Both the position numbers and the translations under genes were made by a program. The notes under the pieces were generated by a model, which was not told the DNA's origin, searched no databases, and saw only the letters and a list, made by a program, of their open reading frames with translations. This document shows, in pieces, positions 42,386 through 50,543 of a DNA stretch of 64,000 nucleotides. Source of the stretch: Oscillospiraceae bacterium (GTDB taxonomy: Bacteria > Bacillota > Clostridia > Oscillospirales > CAG-272); contig SVUK01000017.1 of the NCBI GenBank assembly GCA_015063325.1, positions 62,001-126,000 on the forward strand, read 5' to 3'. Every line of letters starts with the position of its first letter. Within the stretch, counting starts at the first letter, position 1.

Positions 42386-44851
42386 ATGAGAGAAAAGACG
42401 AAATCGTTCCGGCGTTTCTTTTTGGGTGCGATTTGTATTTTGTTGTTGCTGTTTGCAATTTTGGTAACCGCACTGGGAGTTTGGGCAGAGCGAACCTTTG
42501 CTTCCGGCGTTTCTTTGGATTTGTTGGCGCATGTGGAAGAATCCACCGCACCTCCCGTTTTTTATCAATTTCATTTTACCGATCGAGCCAATCGCATTGG
42601 AACCGAGGAAATGATCGATCAACCCGGTGTTGCTGAAACAAAATCGAATTATCTTTCCTATTCGGAAATTCCGGACAATATGATCCGCGCGGTTGTTGCT
42701 ATTGAGGACAAGCGCTTTTTCGATCATCGCGGAGTGGATTGGTATCGTACTGCGGCGGCGGGTCTGAATTATGTGTTGGGCTTTTCCAAACGGTTCGGCG
42801 CTTCCACCATTACGCAGCAGTTGGTGAAAAACCTGACGGGAGAGAATGAAATTACCGTTCATCGTAAATTGCAGGAAGTTTTCTTTGCTCGAGATTTGGA
42901 ACGGAATTTGGATAAAACAGAAATTTTAGAGCGCTATCTTAATTTATTGCCTCTTTCGGACGGCTGTGTGGGAATTGCCGTTGGCGCCGAGCATTTTTTC
43001 GGTAAATCTGCAGCGGAACTTACGCTTTCCGAATGCGCAACGCTTGCCGCGATAACAAATAATCCTTCCTATTATCATCCCACAAAATATCCCGATCATA
43101 CCATTGAGCGCCGCAATTTGATCCTTTCGGAAATGCAAAAACAGGGATATATCAGCGAAGAAACCTATCAAACTGCCGTTTCGGAACCGCTGGGAATTGT
43201 TGAAAAACAGAAGACCGCTTACACCGAGCCGATTCGTTCCTGGTATTTGGACATGGTGGTTGACGACGTTGTTACCGATCTTGCCGCCCAATATGGTATC
43301 AGCCGTGCGGCGGCATCGCAAAAAGTTCTTGCCGGCGGTTTGCGGATTGACGTTGCAATGGATGAGGATATTCAGAAGGAAGTGGAGAACTATTACCGTG
43401 CCGCAGTCCAAATGCCAAAAAATGAAAAAGGAGAATCGGCGCAGTCGGCGCTGATTGTGATTGATCCCAAAACGGGTGATATTTTAGGCGTTGCCGGTGC
43501 CGTTGGAGAAAAGACGGCAAACCGCCTTCAGAATTTTGCAACGCAAACGAAGCGCGCTCCGGGGTCTGTCATTAAGCCGCTGACTGTTTACGGTCCGGCA
43601 TTGGAATCCGGCGTGATTACTTGGGCGAGCGTTTACGACGATGTTCCGGTTGAGTTTAAAGGCGCTTCAAATCGCGCTTGGCCTCGCAATGCCAGCGGCG
43701 TTTATCGTGGACTTACCACTATTCCGTATGCAGTTGCCCATTCGGTAAATACCGTTGCCGTTCGTGTTTTGCAGGACGTTGGTGCGGAGAATGCGTTCCG
43801 TTTTGCAAAGGATCGGTTTCATGTTGATTCGCTTTTGGAAGGGGAAGAGATGAATGATACCAATTCTGCCGCGCTCGCGTTAGGGCAGATGCACTACGGC
43901 GTTACCTTGCGCGAGATTACGACGGCATATACTGTTTTTGCCGACGGAGGCGTATATCATCCGTATCGCTCCTACTATCGGGTTGTTGACGCAAACGGAA
44001 AAATTCTTCTTTCGCGTGAGGACGGCGCCGAGCAGGTGATGAGCGAGGAAAACGCCGCTATTATGACAAAACTTTTGCAAGGGGTTATTCAGCACGGTAC
44101 GTCGACTTCAGTCTCGCTCGACAAAATCTGCGAATGCGCCGGAAAGACGGGAACGACGTCTGAGCACAACGATCGTTGGTTTATCGGTTATACGCCGGAT
44201 TTAATTTGCGGTGTTTGGTGCGGATTTGAATATCCTGAACCCATCAAAGGAAGCAACCCGTGCCTTTCGGTATGGAACACGGTGATGCACAGACTTGTTA
44301 CCATGCGGCAAGGGCAAACGATTTTTCGCGTTCCACAAAATTTAATCCAATGTGCCTATTGCAAGGATTCCGGTTGCCGTGTGGGATCCTTTTGCGCAAT
44401 GGATCCGCGCGGCAGTCGAAACGAGACAGGCTGGTTTGTTAGCGGAACCGAGCCGACCGCCGTTTGCGATTGCCATGTTCCGGTATCGGTCAATCCATCG
44501 GGCGGCGTATGCGGCGCGGATTGCCCGGTCGGGGATTCCAAACGGGCGGCGCTGATTCGCGTTGTGCGACATTTTCCGGTGCAAGTGACCGTATCGGACG
44601 CGCAATATGTTTGGCGAGGAGATCCGAAAATCATTGCAACAAACCCGAATTCCGCCGAGGCTTATTTTGAAGCATCACTTCCGGATTACTGCGGTCGGAG
44701 CGCCACTCAAACGCCATATAACCGTTCCTGTAGGGGGCATACGATTGAATATCTTACCCCTTGGGATATTGAGCGGCTCTTTCCGAAATTTTTCTTTTCA
44801 CATTCAGATTCAAATTTTGAGGAAGAGCCGAATGAGGTGGATGAAGAATAA
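42386..44851 (+). CDS. Class A penicillin-binding protein (PBP1A-like)
   Basis: An 821-residue bifunctional peptidoglycan synthase. Membrane helix at 10-33; glycosyltransferase domain with EDKRFFDHRGVD (catalytic Glu107) and GASTITQQLVKN; transpeptidase with SVIK (the SxxK serine in RAPGSVIKPL), SVN and KTGTT. The C-terminus has several Cys (CAYCKDSGCRVGSFC, CDCHV) that may form disulfides or a small fold. The ATG at 42386 follows AAAGGAG; in-frame codons from 42326 are rejected. Confidence 0.95.
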   Translation: MREKTKSFRRFFLGAICILLLLFAILVTALGVWAERTFASGVSLDLLAHVEESTAPPVFYQFHFTDRANRIGTEEMIDQPGVAETKSNYLSYSEIPDNMIRAVVAIEDKRFFDHRGVDWYRTAAAGLNYVLGFSKRFGASTITQQLVKNLTGENEITVHRKLQEVFFARDLERNLDKTEILERYLNLLPLSDGCVGIAVGAEHFFGKSAAELTLSECATLAAITNNPSYYHPTKYPDHTIERRNLILSEMQKQGYISEETYQTAVSEPLGIVEKQKTAYTEPIRSWYLDMVVDDVVTDLAAQYGISRAAASQKVLAGGLRIDVAMDEDIQKEVENYYRAAVQMPKNEKGESAQSALIVIDPKTGDILGVAGAVGEKTANRLQNFATQTKRAPGSVIKPLTVYGPALESGVITWASVYDDVPVEFKGASNRAWPRNASGVYRGLTTIPYAVAHSVNTVAVRVLQDVGAENAFRFAKDRFHVDSLLEGEEMNDTNSAALALGQMHYGVTLREITTAYTVFADGGVYHPYRSYYRVVDANGKILLSREDGAEQVMSEENAAIMTKLLQGVIQHGTSTSVSLDKICECAGKTGTTSEHNDRWFIGYTPDLICGVWCGFEYPEPIKGSNPCLSVWNTVMHRLVTMRQGQTIFRVPQNLIQCAYCKDSGCRVGSFCAMDPRGSRNETGWFVSGTEPTAVCDCHVPVSVNPSGGVCGADCPVGDSKRAALIRVVRHFPVQVTVSDAQYVWRGDPKIIATNPNSAEAYFEASLPDYCGRSATQTPYNRSCRGHTIEYLTPWDIERLFPKFFFSHSDSNFEEEPNEVDEE

Positions 44852-44909
44852 TATTTCAATTCCCGACATAAATTGATTCCAAAACCCGTCGAGCGGCTTT
44901 GGAGGAAAT

Positions 44910-45443
44910 ATGTTTGGGAAAAAGAAATGGAAAATGACGGCGCGCGCATGGATTTCGCAGGAGACGGCGCAAACCAGCCTGATTTTGACCTTGATCGTCG
45001 GTGTTCTGACCTTGCTGTGCTTCGTTTTTGTACGCGTTCTGTGCGGCGCTCCTTATCGGATCATGCTGGAGCTCGGAATTTCGGACCTGATTCCGCCGGT
45101 ATGGTTGTTTACGCTTTTGCAGGCGATTGCATTTTTTATCATTGGTTGCGCCGCAGGATTTGTGTTGGGATTTCGACCGTCCTGCTGTATGGCGGAAAAA
45201 TACAAGGGCGGTATGCTGTTCGTTCTGACGGCGGCGGTGGAGCTTTGTTGGTATCCGCTTTTGTTCGTTGGGGGATTGGTACTCCTTTCGCTGTTGCAAT
45301 CTTTGCTCTCTCTTGCACTTGCGATTCTGACAACTGTTTCTTTTTTTCGCGTCAGCAGGTTTGCCGGTTGGATCTTTGTGCTTCATGACGTATGGCTTTT
45401 CTATCTTTTGGTTTTGACCTTCCGCATCTTCTTGAGAAATTAA
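44910..45443 (+). CDS. TspO/MBR-like tryptophan-rich membrane protein
   Basis: A 177-residue protein with about five membrane helices. The pattern near helix 3 (ELCWYPLLFVGG) and at the end (SRFAGWIFVLHDVWLFYLLVLTF) recalls TspO, where the last segment contains SRxAGWLLxPYxxW and binds porphyrins. The usual Pro-Tyr is His-Asp here, so porphyrin binding may be lost. GGAGG is only 4 bases before the ATG. A terminator follows. Confidence 0.5.
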   Translation: MFGKKKWKMTARAWISQETAQTSLILTLIVGVLTLLCFVFVRVLCGAPYRIMLELGISDLIPPVWLFTLLQAIAFFIIGCAAGFVLGFRPSCCMAEKYKGGMLFVLTAAVELCWYPLLFVGGLVLLSLLQSLLSLALAILTTVSFFRVSRFAGWIFVLHDVWLFYLLVLTFRIFLRN

Positions 45444-45456
45444 AGATTTTATTTTT

Positions 45457-45485
45457 GCCGCGCGATTGAAAATTGCGCGGCTTTG
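45457..45485 (+). terminator. Terminator of the TspO-like gene
   Basis: Stem GCCGCGC(GATT)/(AATT)GCGCGGC with 3-base loop and a short T run. Confidence 0.75.
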
Positions 45486-45506
45486 TCATTTTCTACAAAA
45501 AAGCGC

Positions 45507-45535
45507 TTGACAAATTGGTCAATCTGATATATAAT
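45507..45535 (+). promoter_or_regulatory. Promoter of rsmE
   Basis: TTGACA (45507-45512), 17-base spacer, TATAAT (45530-45535). Confidence 0.88.
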
Positions 45536-45575
45536 AAAGACAATCTCCCAAAAAAAGAGCAAGGAGAATGCGAAA

Positions 45576-46325
45576 ATGCCACGTTTTTTTGTGGAAAAAG
45601 AGCAAATTCAAAATGGGGTCGTTACCATTACGGGTGAGGATGCCCATCATCTTTCCCGTGCTTTGCGTATGGCGGCAGGGGAACATATCACCGTTTGCGA
45701 CTGTATGGGAACCGACTACGATTGCATTCTGACAGAATTTCTTCCAGATCGCGTGTTGGCAAGAGTGGATCGTGAAAGTGTGACGCAAACCGAGCCTCCC
45801 TATACTGCGCTTTTGTATCAAGGACTTCCCAAAGGGGAAAAGTTTGATTTGATCATTCAAAAATCGGTTGAATGCGGCGTTTGCCGGATCGTGCCATTTG
45901 AAAGCGAACGTTCGATTGTTCGTATCCGGGAGGAAAAAGGGGAAAAGAAAGCAGAGCGGCAGAACCGCATTGCCGTGGAAGCGGCAAAACAATGCGGACG
46001 AGGTATTTTGCCGGTTGTTGCGTCGGCGCGTACTTTTCAATCGATTTTGTCGGAAGCAAGCCGGGTTGACCTGGCGTTGTTTTGTTATGAAGGGGAAGGA
46101 ACGATTCCGTTGCCTGTCGTTTTGAGGCGGAACCGTCCGATGTTGCCGCAAAAGCCGACCATTGCGATTTTGATTGGAAGCGAAGGCGGATTTTCGGAGG
46201 CGGAAGCCGCCGCCGCAAAAGAGAACGGATGGATTCCTGTGGGGCTCGGAAAGCGCATTTTGCGAACTGAAACAGCACCGGTTGTTGCGCTATCGATGCT
46301 TTGCGCTGAGCTGGAATTGACCTGA
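45576..46325 (+). CDS. rsmE: 16S rRNA m3U1498 methyltransferase
   Basis: A 249-residue SPOUT methyltransferase that modifies U1498 in the 16S decoding region. N-terminal PUA-like domain (EDAHHLSRALRMAAGE), then the knotted SAM fold with ILIGSEGGFSEAE and LGKRILRTETAPV. Length is normal. AAGGAG is 7-8 bases before the ATG. No dnaJ or prmA neighbour is seen here. Confidence 0.95.
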   Translation: MPRFFVEKEQIQNGVVTITGEDAHHLSRALRMAAGEHITVCDCMGTDYDCILTEFLPDRVLARVDRESVTQTEPPYTALLYQGLPKGEKFDLIIQKSVECGVCRIVPFESERSIVRIREEKGEKKAERQNRIAVEAAKQCGRGILPVVASARTFQSILSEASRVDLALFCYEGEGTIPLPVVLRRNRPMLPQKPTIAILIGSEGGFSEAEAAAAKENGWIPVGLGKRILRTETAPVVALSMLCAELELT

Positions 46326-46415
46326 GTGGGACTTTTTTGTTAGGTCTGCCGATGCTTGATTCGGCACATTGTATGAAAAAAATAAAAAAAATTAGGAAAA
46401 ATATTGAAAAACCTA

Positions 46416-46444
46416 TTGAAAAAAGACAAATTTTCGTGTAAAAT
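46416..46444 (+). promoter_or_regulatory. Promoter of the CdaR-like gene
   Basis: TTGAAA (46416-46421), 17-base spacer, TAAAAT (46439-46444), 46 bases before the gene. Confidence 0.65.
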
Positions 46445-46489
46445 ATAGTCAGTTTTTTACATTTCCATGAATGAAAGAGGAGAAATGTT

Positions 46490-47575
46490 ATGTCTAACAA
46501 ATTGTTTCAGGGCGTCATTCACCAAATGAAGGATGCGATTGACCGCGTGATCGGTGTCATTGACGAGACCGGCGTCGTCATTTCCTGTTCCGAGCTGGTT
46601 CGCATCGGCGAGGTCAAGCAAGGTGTTCGGGAAGCACTCAGTTTTGCCGGTGACGTGACCGCGATTGACGGATATACCTATCGCGCGCTGACGGGCGGAC
46701 TGAAATCCGACTATATCGTCTTTGTGGAAGGCGAGGATAAAATGGCGGAAAAGATGTCCAAGCTGCTCGCTATCTCGCTCGGAAACATTAAAAATTTGTA
46801 CGATGAGAAGTACGATAAAGGTTCGTTCATCAAGAATATTATTTTGGACAACATTCTCCCCAGTGATATTTATATCAAATCCAAAGAGTTACATTTCAAT
46901 ACCGAGGAATCCCGTGTGGTCTTTTTGATCAAATTCTTCGGCAAGACCGATATGATGCCTTTTGAAATGCTGCAGAATATGTTCCCGGATAAGGCAAAGG
47001 ACTACGTAATCAGCGTCGGCGAACACGATATTGTACTGGTCAAATATATTAAGCCCGGAACAGACAGCCGTGAGATGGAGAAAATTGCAACCAACATTGC
47101 CGATACGCTTTCTACCGAGTTCTATACCAAGGTTTCCATCGGTATTTCCACCGTTGTGGACAATATCAAGGATCTTGCAAGAGCCTATAAGGAAGCGCAG
47201 GTCGCTCTGGATGTTGGAAAAGTTTTTGAGACTGAAAAGAATATTTTGAGTTACGAAAACCTTGGCATCGGGCGTTTGATTTATCAGCTCCCAACGACCC
47301 TTTGCGAAATGTTTTTGCAGGAGGTTTTCAAACGGGGAAGCCTGGAGTCGCTTGACCGCGAAACGCTTCTTACCATTCAATGCTTCTTTGAGAATAATCT
47401 TAACGTTTCCGAAACCTCGCGCAAGCTGTTTGTCCACCGCAATACCTTGGTCTACCGCTTGGAGAAGATTCGCAAACTGACCGGATTGGATCTGCGCGAA
47501 TTTGAACACGCCATTACCTTTAAGGTGGCGCTGATGGTCAAGAAATATCTGAATTCCAAACCAATTAAATTCTGA
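46490..47575 (+). CDS. CdaR/PucR family transcriptional regulator
   Basis: A 361-residue regulator with a C-terminal PucR-type helix-turn-helix (NLNVSETSRKLFVHRNTLVYRLEKIRKLTGLD, about 305-336) preceded by a GGDEF-like CdaR domain (VSIGISTVVDNIKDLARAYKEAQVALD) and a sensor-like N-terminus. Relatives respond to small sugar acids or purines. GAGGAG precedes the ATG. No metabolic genes adjoin it, so the ligand cannot be guessed. Confidence 0.85.
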   Translation: MSNKLFQGVIHQMKDAIDRVIGVIDETGVVISCSELVRIGEVKQGVREALSFAGDVTAIDGYTYRALTGGLKSDYIVFVEGEDKMAEKMSKLLAISLGNIKNLYDEKYDKGSFIKNIILDNILPSDIYIKSKELHFNTEESRVVFLIKFFGKTDMMPFEMLQNMFPDKAKDYVISVGEHDIVLVKYIKPGTDSREMEKIATNIADTLSTEFYTKVSIGISTVVDNIKDLARAYKEAQVALDVGKVFETEKNILSYENLGIGRLIYQLPTTLCEMFLQEVFKRGSLESLDRETLLTIQCFFENNLNVSETSRKLFVHRNTLVYRLEKIRKLTGLDLREFEHAITFKVALMVKKYLNSKPIKF

Positions 47576-47675
47576 TCCGTTTTTGGATTGATTGGAGCGA
47601 AATGCACCTTATTGCAAACGAGGTGCATTTCGCTTGTCTGTTGATTTTTCGGAATTTGACGAAAAAAGGAGAGTT

Positions 47676-49097
47676 ATGGAACCGGAAAAAAAGGAAGTGC
47701 AAACCGCTTCGGCAGACGAACGGGAACAGTTCAAAAAATCTGCAAAGTTCTGGATTCCGGCGTGTCTTGCTTTAACGGCAATTCTGCTGATTTTTGCCGT
47801 CCTTTTGACCTATGTTCTTGCAACCGACGCGCAGCGCAAGCGCGATCTGCGGACCATTGAAGAACAAAAGAAAATAGAGGAAGAGCAGAAACAACGGGAA
47901 GAAGAGCAAAAGGTGGAAAACCTTGCCGTTTTGGAATCTATTCTACGCGATCGGTCGCTTTTCGGCGCCGAACTGGAAACCGAAGAGTTTTTGAAGTCTG
48001 TTTTTGATCTTTACAAAGAAAAGAGCGGCGATCGTTACGCCGCATATTATACCGAGGAAGAATATCGCGTTCGGAATGCGCAACTCTCCGGGCAGACGGT
48101 GGGAATCGGCGTTACGCTTGACCGCACAACCGTCCTGTATGAAGGGAATGAAACGCTCGCTTTGTTGGTGAAATCGGTTTTCGCCGGTTCTCCTGCGGAG
48201 CAATCCGGACTAACGGTCGGCGAATGGATCATTGCAATCGGAAATACTGCCGGCGAATTGCAGGGAATCGCCGAATTCGGCGGATACGATAAAGCCATTC
48301 TTTCGATCAGCGGCGAGGAAGGAACAGAAGTTGCTTTGCGGATTCTTTCCGGAAATGCGGTTCGGGAAATTTTTTGCCGCAGGCAAACGGTTCAGGCAGA
48401 CGCTGTAACGGGGTATTGCTTGGAGGATGTTCCGGGTGTTGCTGTCATTCGTATTCGCAATTTTTCTTTCGGCATGCCGGCGCAGTTTTGCCGGACGATG
48501 GAAGCCTGTCGAGCGAACGGAGCAACGAATTTTATTTTTGACGTTCGCGACAACCCCGGCGGAAGCATGATTGCTTTGCGTGCCGTTCTTTCCAATTTTA
48601 TGGAGAACGGAGAAACCATTTATTATGAAAAACGGTCGGATGAATCGTTGGTGCCGGTCATTTGCGCTCCCTATAGTTATACGGGTGAGAAAGAAGGCTG
48701 TACTGTAGCCGAGGAGCAGATCGGGCAATATCGTGATCCAAATTTGCATTTCGCGATTCTTTGCAATGAAAATACCATCAGCGCGGCGGAGCTTTTTACA
48801 GCAGTTCTCTCAAAATGCGGAGTTGCCGAATCTTTTGGGCAGAAAACCGCCGGGAAATGGATTGCCCAAACAACGATGGAAGCCCCGTTCAAGAATTTTA
48901 AAGGATACATTTGTTTTACTGTATATCAATGTTTTGTTTTTGACGGAACAACCTACCAGGAAATCGGATATTTGCCGGCAAACGAAATTGCTCTTTCCGA
49001 TGAATTTTGCGAAACGTCGGCGGAAGAGCTCCTTTGGGAGCAGGATTTGCAATTACAGGCGGCTGTGAATGATTTGGTTGCCAAAACAAATTCATAA
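47676..49097 (+). CDS. S41 family C-terminal processing peptidase (CtpA-like)
   Basis: A 473-residue protease anchored by a helix at about 30-55, followed by a coiled Glu/Gln/Lys segment, a PDZ domain near 150-240 and the S41 domain with the DVRDNPGG oxyanion region, NTISAAEL (catalytic Ser) and GQKTAGK (catalytic Lys). It probably trims secreted or sporulation proteins. The ATG at 47676 has AAAGGAG; earlier in-frame codons from 47592 overlap a 12-bp stem-loop (about 47600-47633) and lack a site. Confidence 0.9.
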   Translation: MEPEKKEVQTASADEREQFKKSAKFWIPACLALTAILLIFAVLLTYVLATDAQRKRDLRTIEEQKKIEEEQKQREEEQKVENLAVLESILRDRSLFGAELETEEFLKSVFDLYKEKSGDRYAAYYTEEEYRVRNAQLSGQTVGIGVTLDRTTVLYEGNETLALLVKSVFAGSPAEQSGLTVGEWIIAIGNTAGELQGIAEFGGYDKAILSISGEEGTEVALRILSGNAVREIFCRRQTVQADAVTGYCLEDVPGVAVIRIRNFSFGMPAQFCRTMEACRANGATNFIFDVRDNPGGSMIALRAVLSNFMENGETIYYEKRSDESLVPVICAPYSYTGEKEGCTVAEEQIGQYRDPNLHFAILCNENTISAAELFTAVLSKCGVAESFGQKTAGKWIAQTTMEAPFKNFKGYICFTVYQCFVFDGTTYQEIGYLPANEIALSDEFCETSAEELLWEQDLQLQAAVNDLVAKTNS

Positions 49098-49109
49098 TAC
49101 ATGTACAAA

Positions 49110-49195
49110 GATCCGAAAAACCAAATTTATCATACGGGTACTAAGATTTGGAAAATTAGACTTATCATAAGGGCGCAAAGATCCGGAAAAACGGA
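49110..49195. repeat. Degenerate ~42-bp tandem repeat before greA
   Basis: The patterns AAAGATCCG...TTTATCATACGGG and AAGATTTGG...CTTATCATAAGGG, then AAAGATCCGG, recur at about 42-base spacing. No promoter with both boxes is evident between 49098 and 49227. Confidence 0.55.
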
Positions 49196-49227
49196 TTTCA
49201 AATAAAACAAACAAGGAGAAACAAACC

Positions 49228-49716
49228 ATGGCAAGAGGAAAGAAAACGCTTTATACCCAACAGGGTTACCAGGAACTTTTGAATGAATTGAACTATCGGA
49301 AAGGTGAATTGCGCGAGAAAATCAAAAACGATATCGCTGTAGCGCGCTCTTTCGGAGACCTTTCTGAGAACTCGGAATACGACGCCGCAAGAAACGAACA
49401 GGGAATGAACGAGGCACGTATCAGAGAGTTGGAAGAACTGATTGAAAATGCAGAGATTCAGGACGAATCCACGATTGATACCAGTAAAGTCAGTCTCGGT
49501 TCTACCGTTAAGGTTTATGACTATACTTTCGGCGGAGAAATTACCTATTCGCTGGTCGGCTCCAACGAAGCAGATCCTTTGGTTGGAAAAATTTCCGATC
49601 TTTCTCCCATCGGCGCAGGGTTGATCGATATGCGCGAGGGGGACGAGAAGGAAATTGAAACACCCAACGGCGTTGTTCGCATCAAGGTTCTGAAGGTTGG
49701 CAGAACGAACGCTTGA
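49228..49716 (+). CDS. greA: Transcription elongation factor GreA
   Basis: A 162-residue factor that restarts backtracked RNA polymerase by cleaving the transcript. N-terminal coiled-coil with the acidic tip (DLSENSEYDAARNEQ, Asp and Glu residues near 45-55) and C-terminal FKBP-like domain. AAGGAG stands 9 bases before the ATG. A membrane protein follows after 31 bases. Confidence 0.96.
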   Translation: MARGKKTLYTQQGYQELLNELNYRKGELREKIKNDIAVARSFGDLSENSEYDAARNEQGMNEARIRELEELIENAEIQDESTIDTSKVSLGSTVKVYDYTFGGEITYSLVGSNEADPLVGKISDLSPIGAGLIDMREGDEKEIETPNGVVRIKVLKVGRTNA

Positions 49717-49747
49717 TTGACAGCGATTTCAAAAATAGAAAAGTGAT

Positions 49748-50437
49748 ATGAATCGGAATCCGCAAGAACCCATTCAAAATCCCCCGAATCCTGCCCAAAA
49801 TTCCAAATTTTTCAAATGGTTGGATAATCTTTGGTATCATTACAAATGGCATATTCTGATCGGATTGTTCGTTTTGTTTACAGTGACTGTTTGTGTTGTG
49901 CAATGTGCAAATCGGGAAAAAAGCGACGCGCTTTTCGTTTATGCCGGTGAAAAAATCCTGAGCGGTGAAGAGCGCGAGTCCTTAACGCAGGCGCTTGGTG
50001 AAACGCTGGCGCAGGACTACGATAAAGACGGGAAAAAGGCGGTCGCACTGGTCACTTTTTCTATCTTTTCGGACGGGACAACGCTGATCGGAAGTGCTGA
50101 CGCCGAACGGGACCTGAACAATTATCTCAACACCGGGGAATGCTCAATTTGGCTTGTCAGTTCGTTCGTTTATGAATCGTCGCGCTTATCCGAACGCGCG
50201 GTGCCGCTTTCCGAAACTTTCGGGGAAAAGCTGCCGGCAGGAGCGGTTGACGGTATTGCGGTAGTTTTGCAGGAAACGGCTTTTTATCGCCAATTTGAGA
50301 AAACGATCGGTGCGATTTTTCCGAAAGACGAACCGGTTTACCTTTTGTTGGGAAAACCCACCGTTTTGGGAAAAGCTGCAAACGAGGCGCAGTACGGCAG
50401 GGGAAAACAACTCTATCTCTCCATGGTTGGAGAATGA
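49748..50437 (+). CDS. Single-pass membrane protein of unknown function
   Basis: A 229-residue protein with a Pro/Asn-rich cytoplasmic N-terminus (1-25), one membrane helix at about 37-54 and an extracytoplasmic domain. I do not recognise the family. The WYHYKWHILIG entry into the helix is reminiscent of clostridial envelope proteins. The ribosome binding site is weak; it is probably read from greA. Confidence 0.7.
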   Translation: MNRNPQEPIQNPPNPAQNSKFFKWLDNLWYHYKWHILIGLFVLFTVTVCVVQCANREKSDALFVYAGEKILSGEERESLTQALGETLAQDYDKDGKKAVALVTFSIFSDGTTLIGSADAERDLNNYLNTGECSIWLVSSFVYESSRLSERAVPLSETFGEKLPAGAVDGIAVVLQETAFYRQFEKTIGAIFPKDEPVYLLLGKPTVLGKAANEAQYGRGKQLYLSMVGE

Positions 50438-50463
50438 ATTTTCGCTTTTTTCCGAGAATTGTG

Positions 50464-50492
50464 TTGACAAATAATGCTTTCTATGATACAAT
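50464..50492 (+). promoter_or_regulatory. Promoter of the BY-kinase gene
   Basis: TTGACA (50464-50469), 17-base spacer, TACAAT (50487-50492). Confidence 0.88.
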
Positions 50493-50543
50493 AGAATCGG
50501 TTATTTATAGCACACTTATTGTTAAAAGAAAAGGAAGAAACCA

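Noticed and set aside
47600..47633. Terminator between the CdaR-like gene and the S41 protease
   Set aside because: The 12-bp stem is good but no T run follows on plus; it is a hairpin without terminator features.
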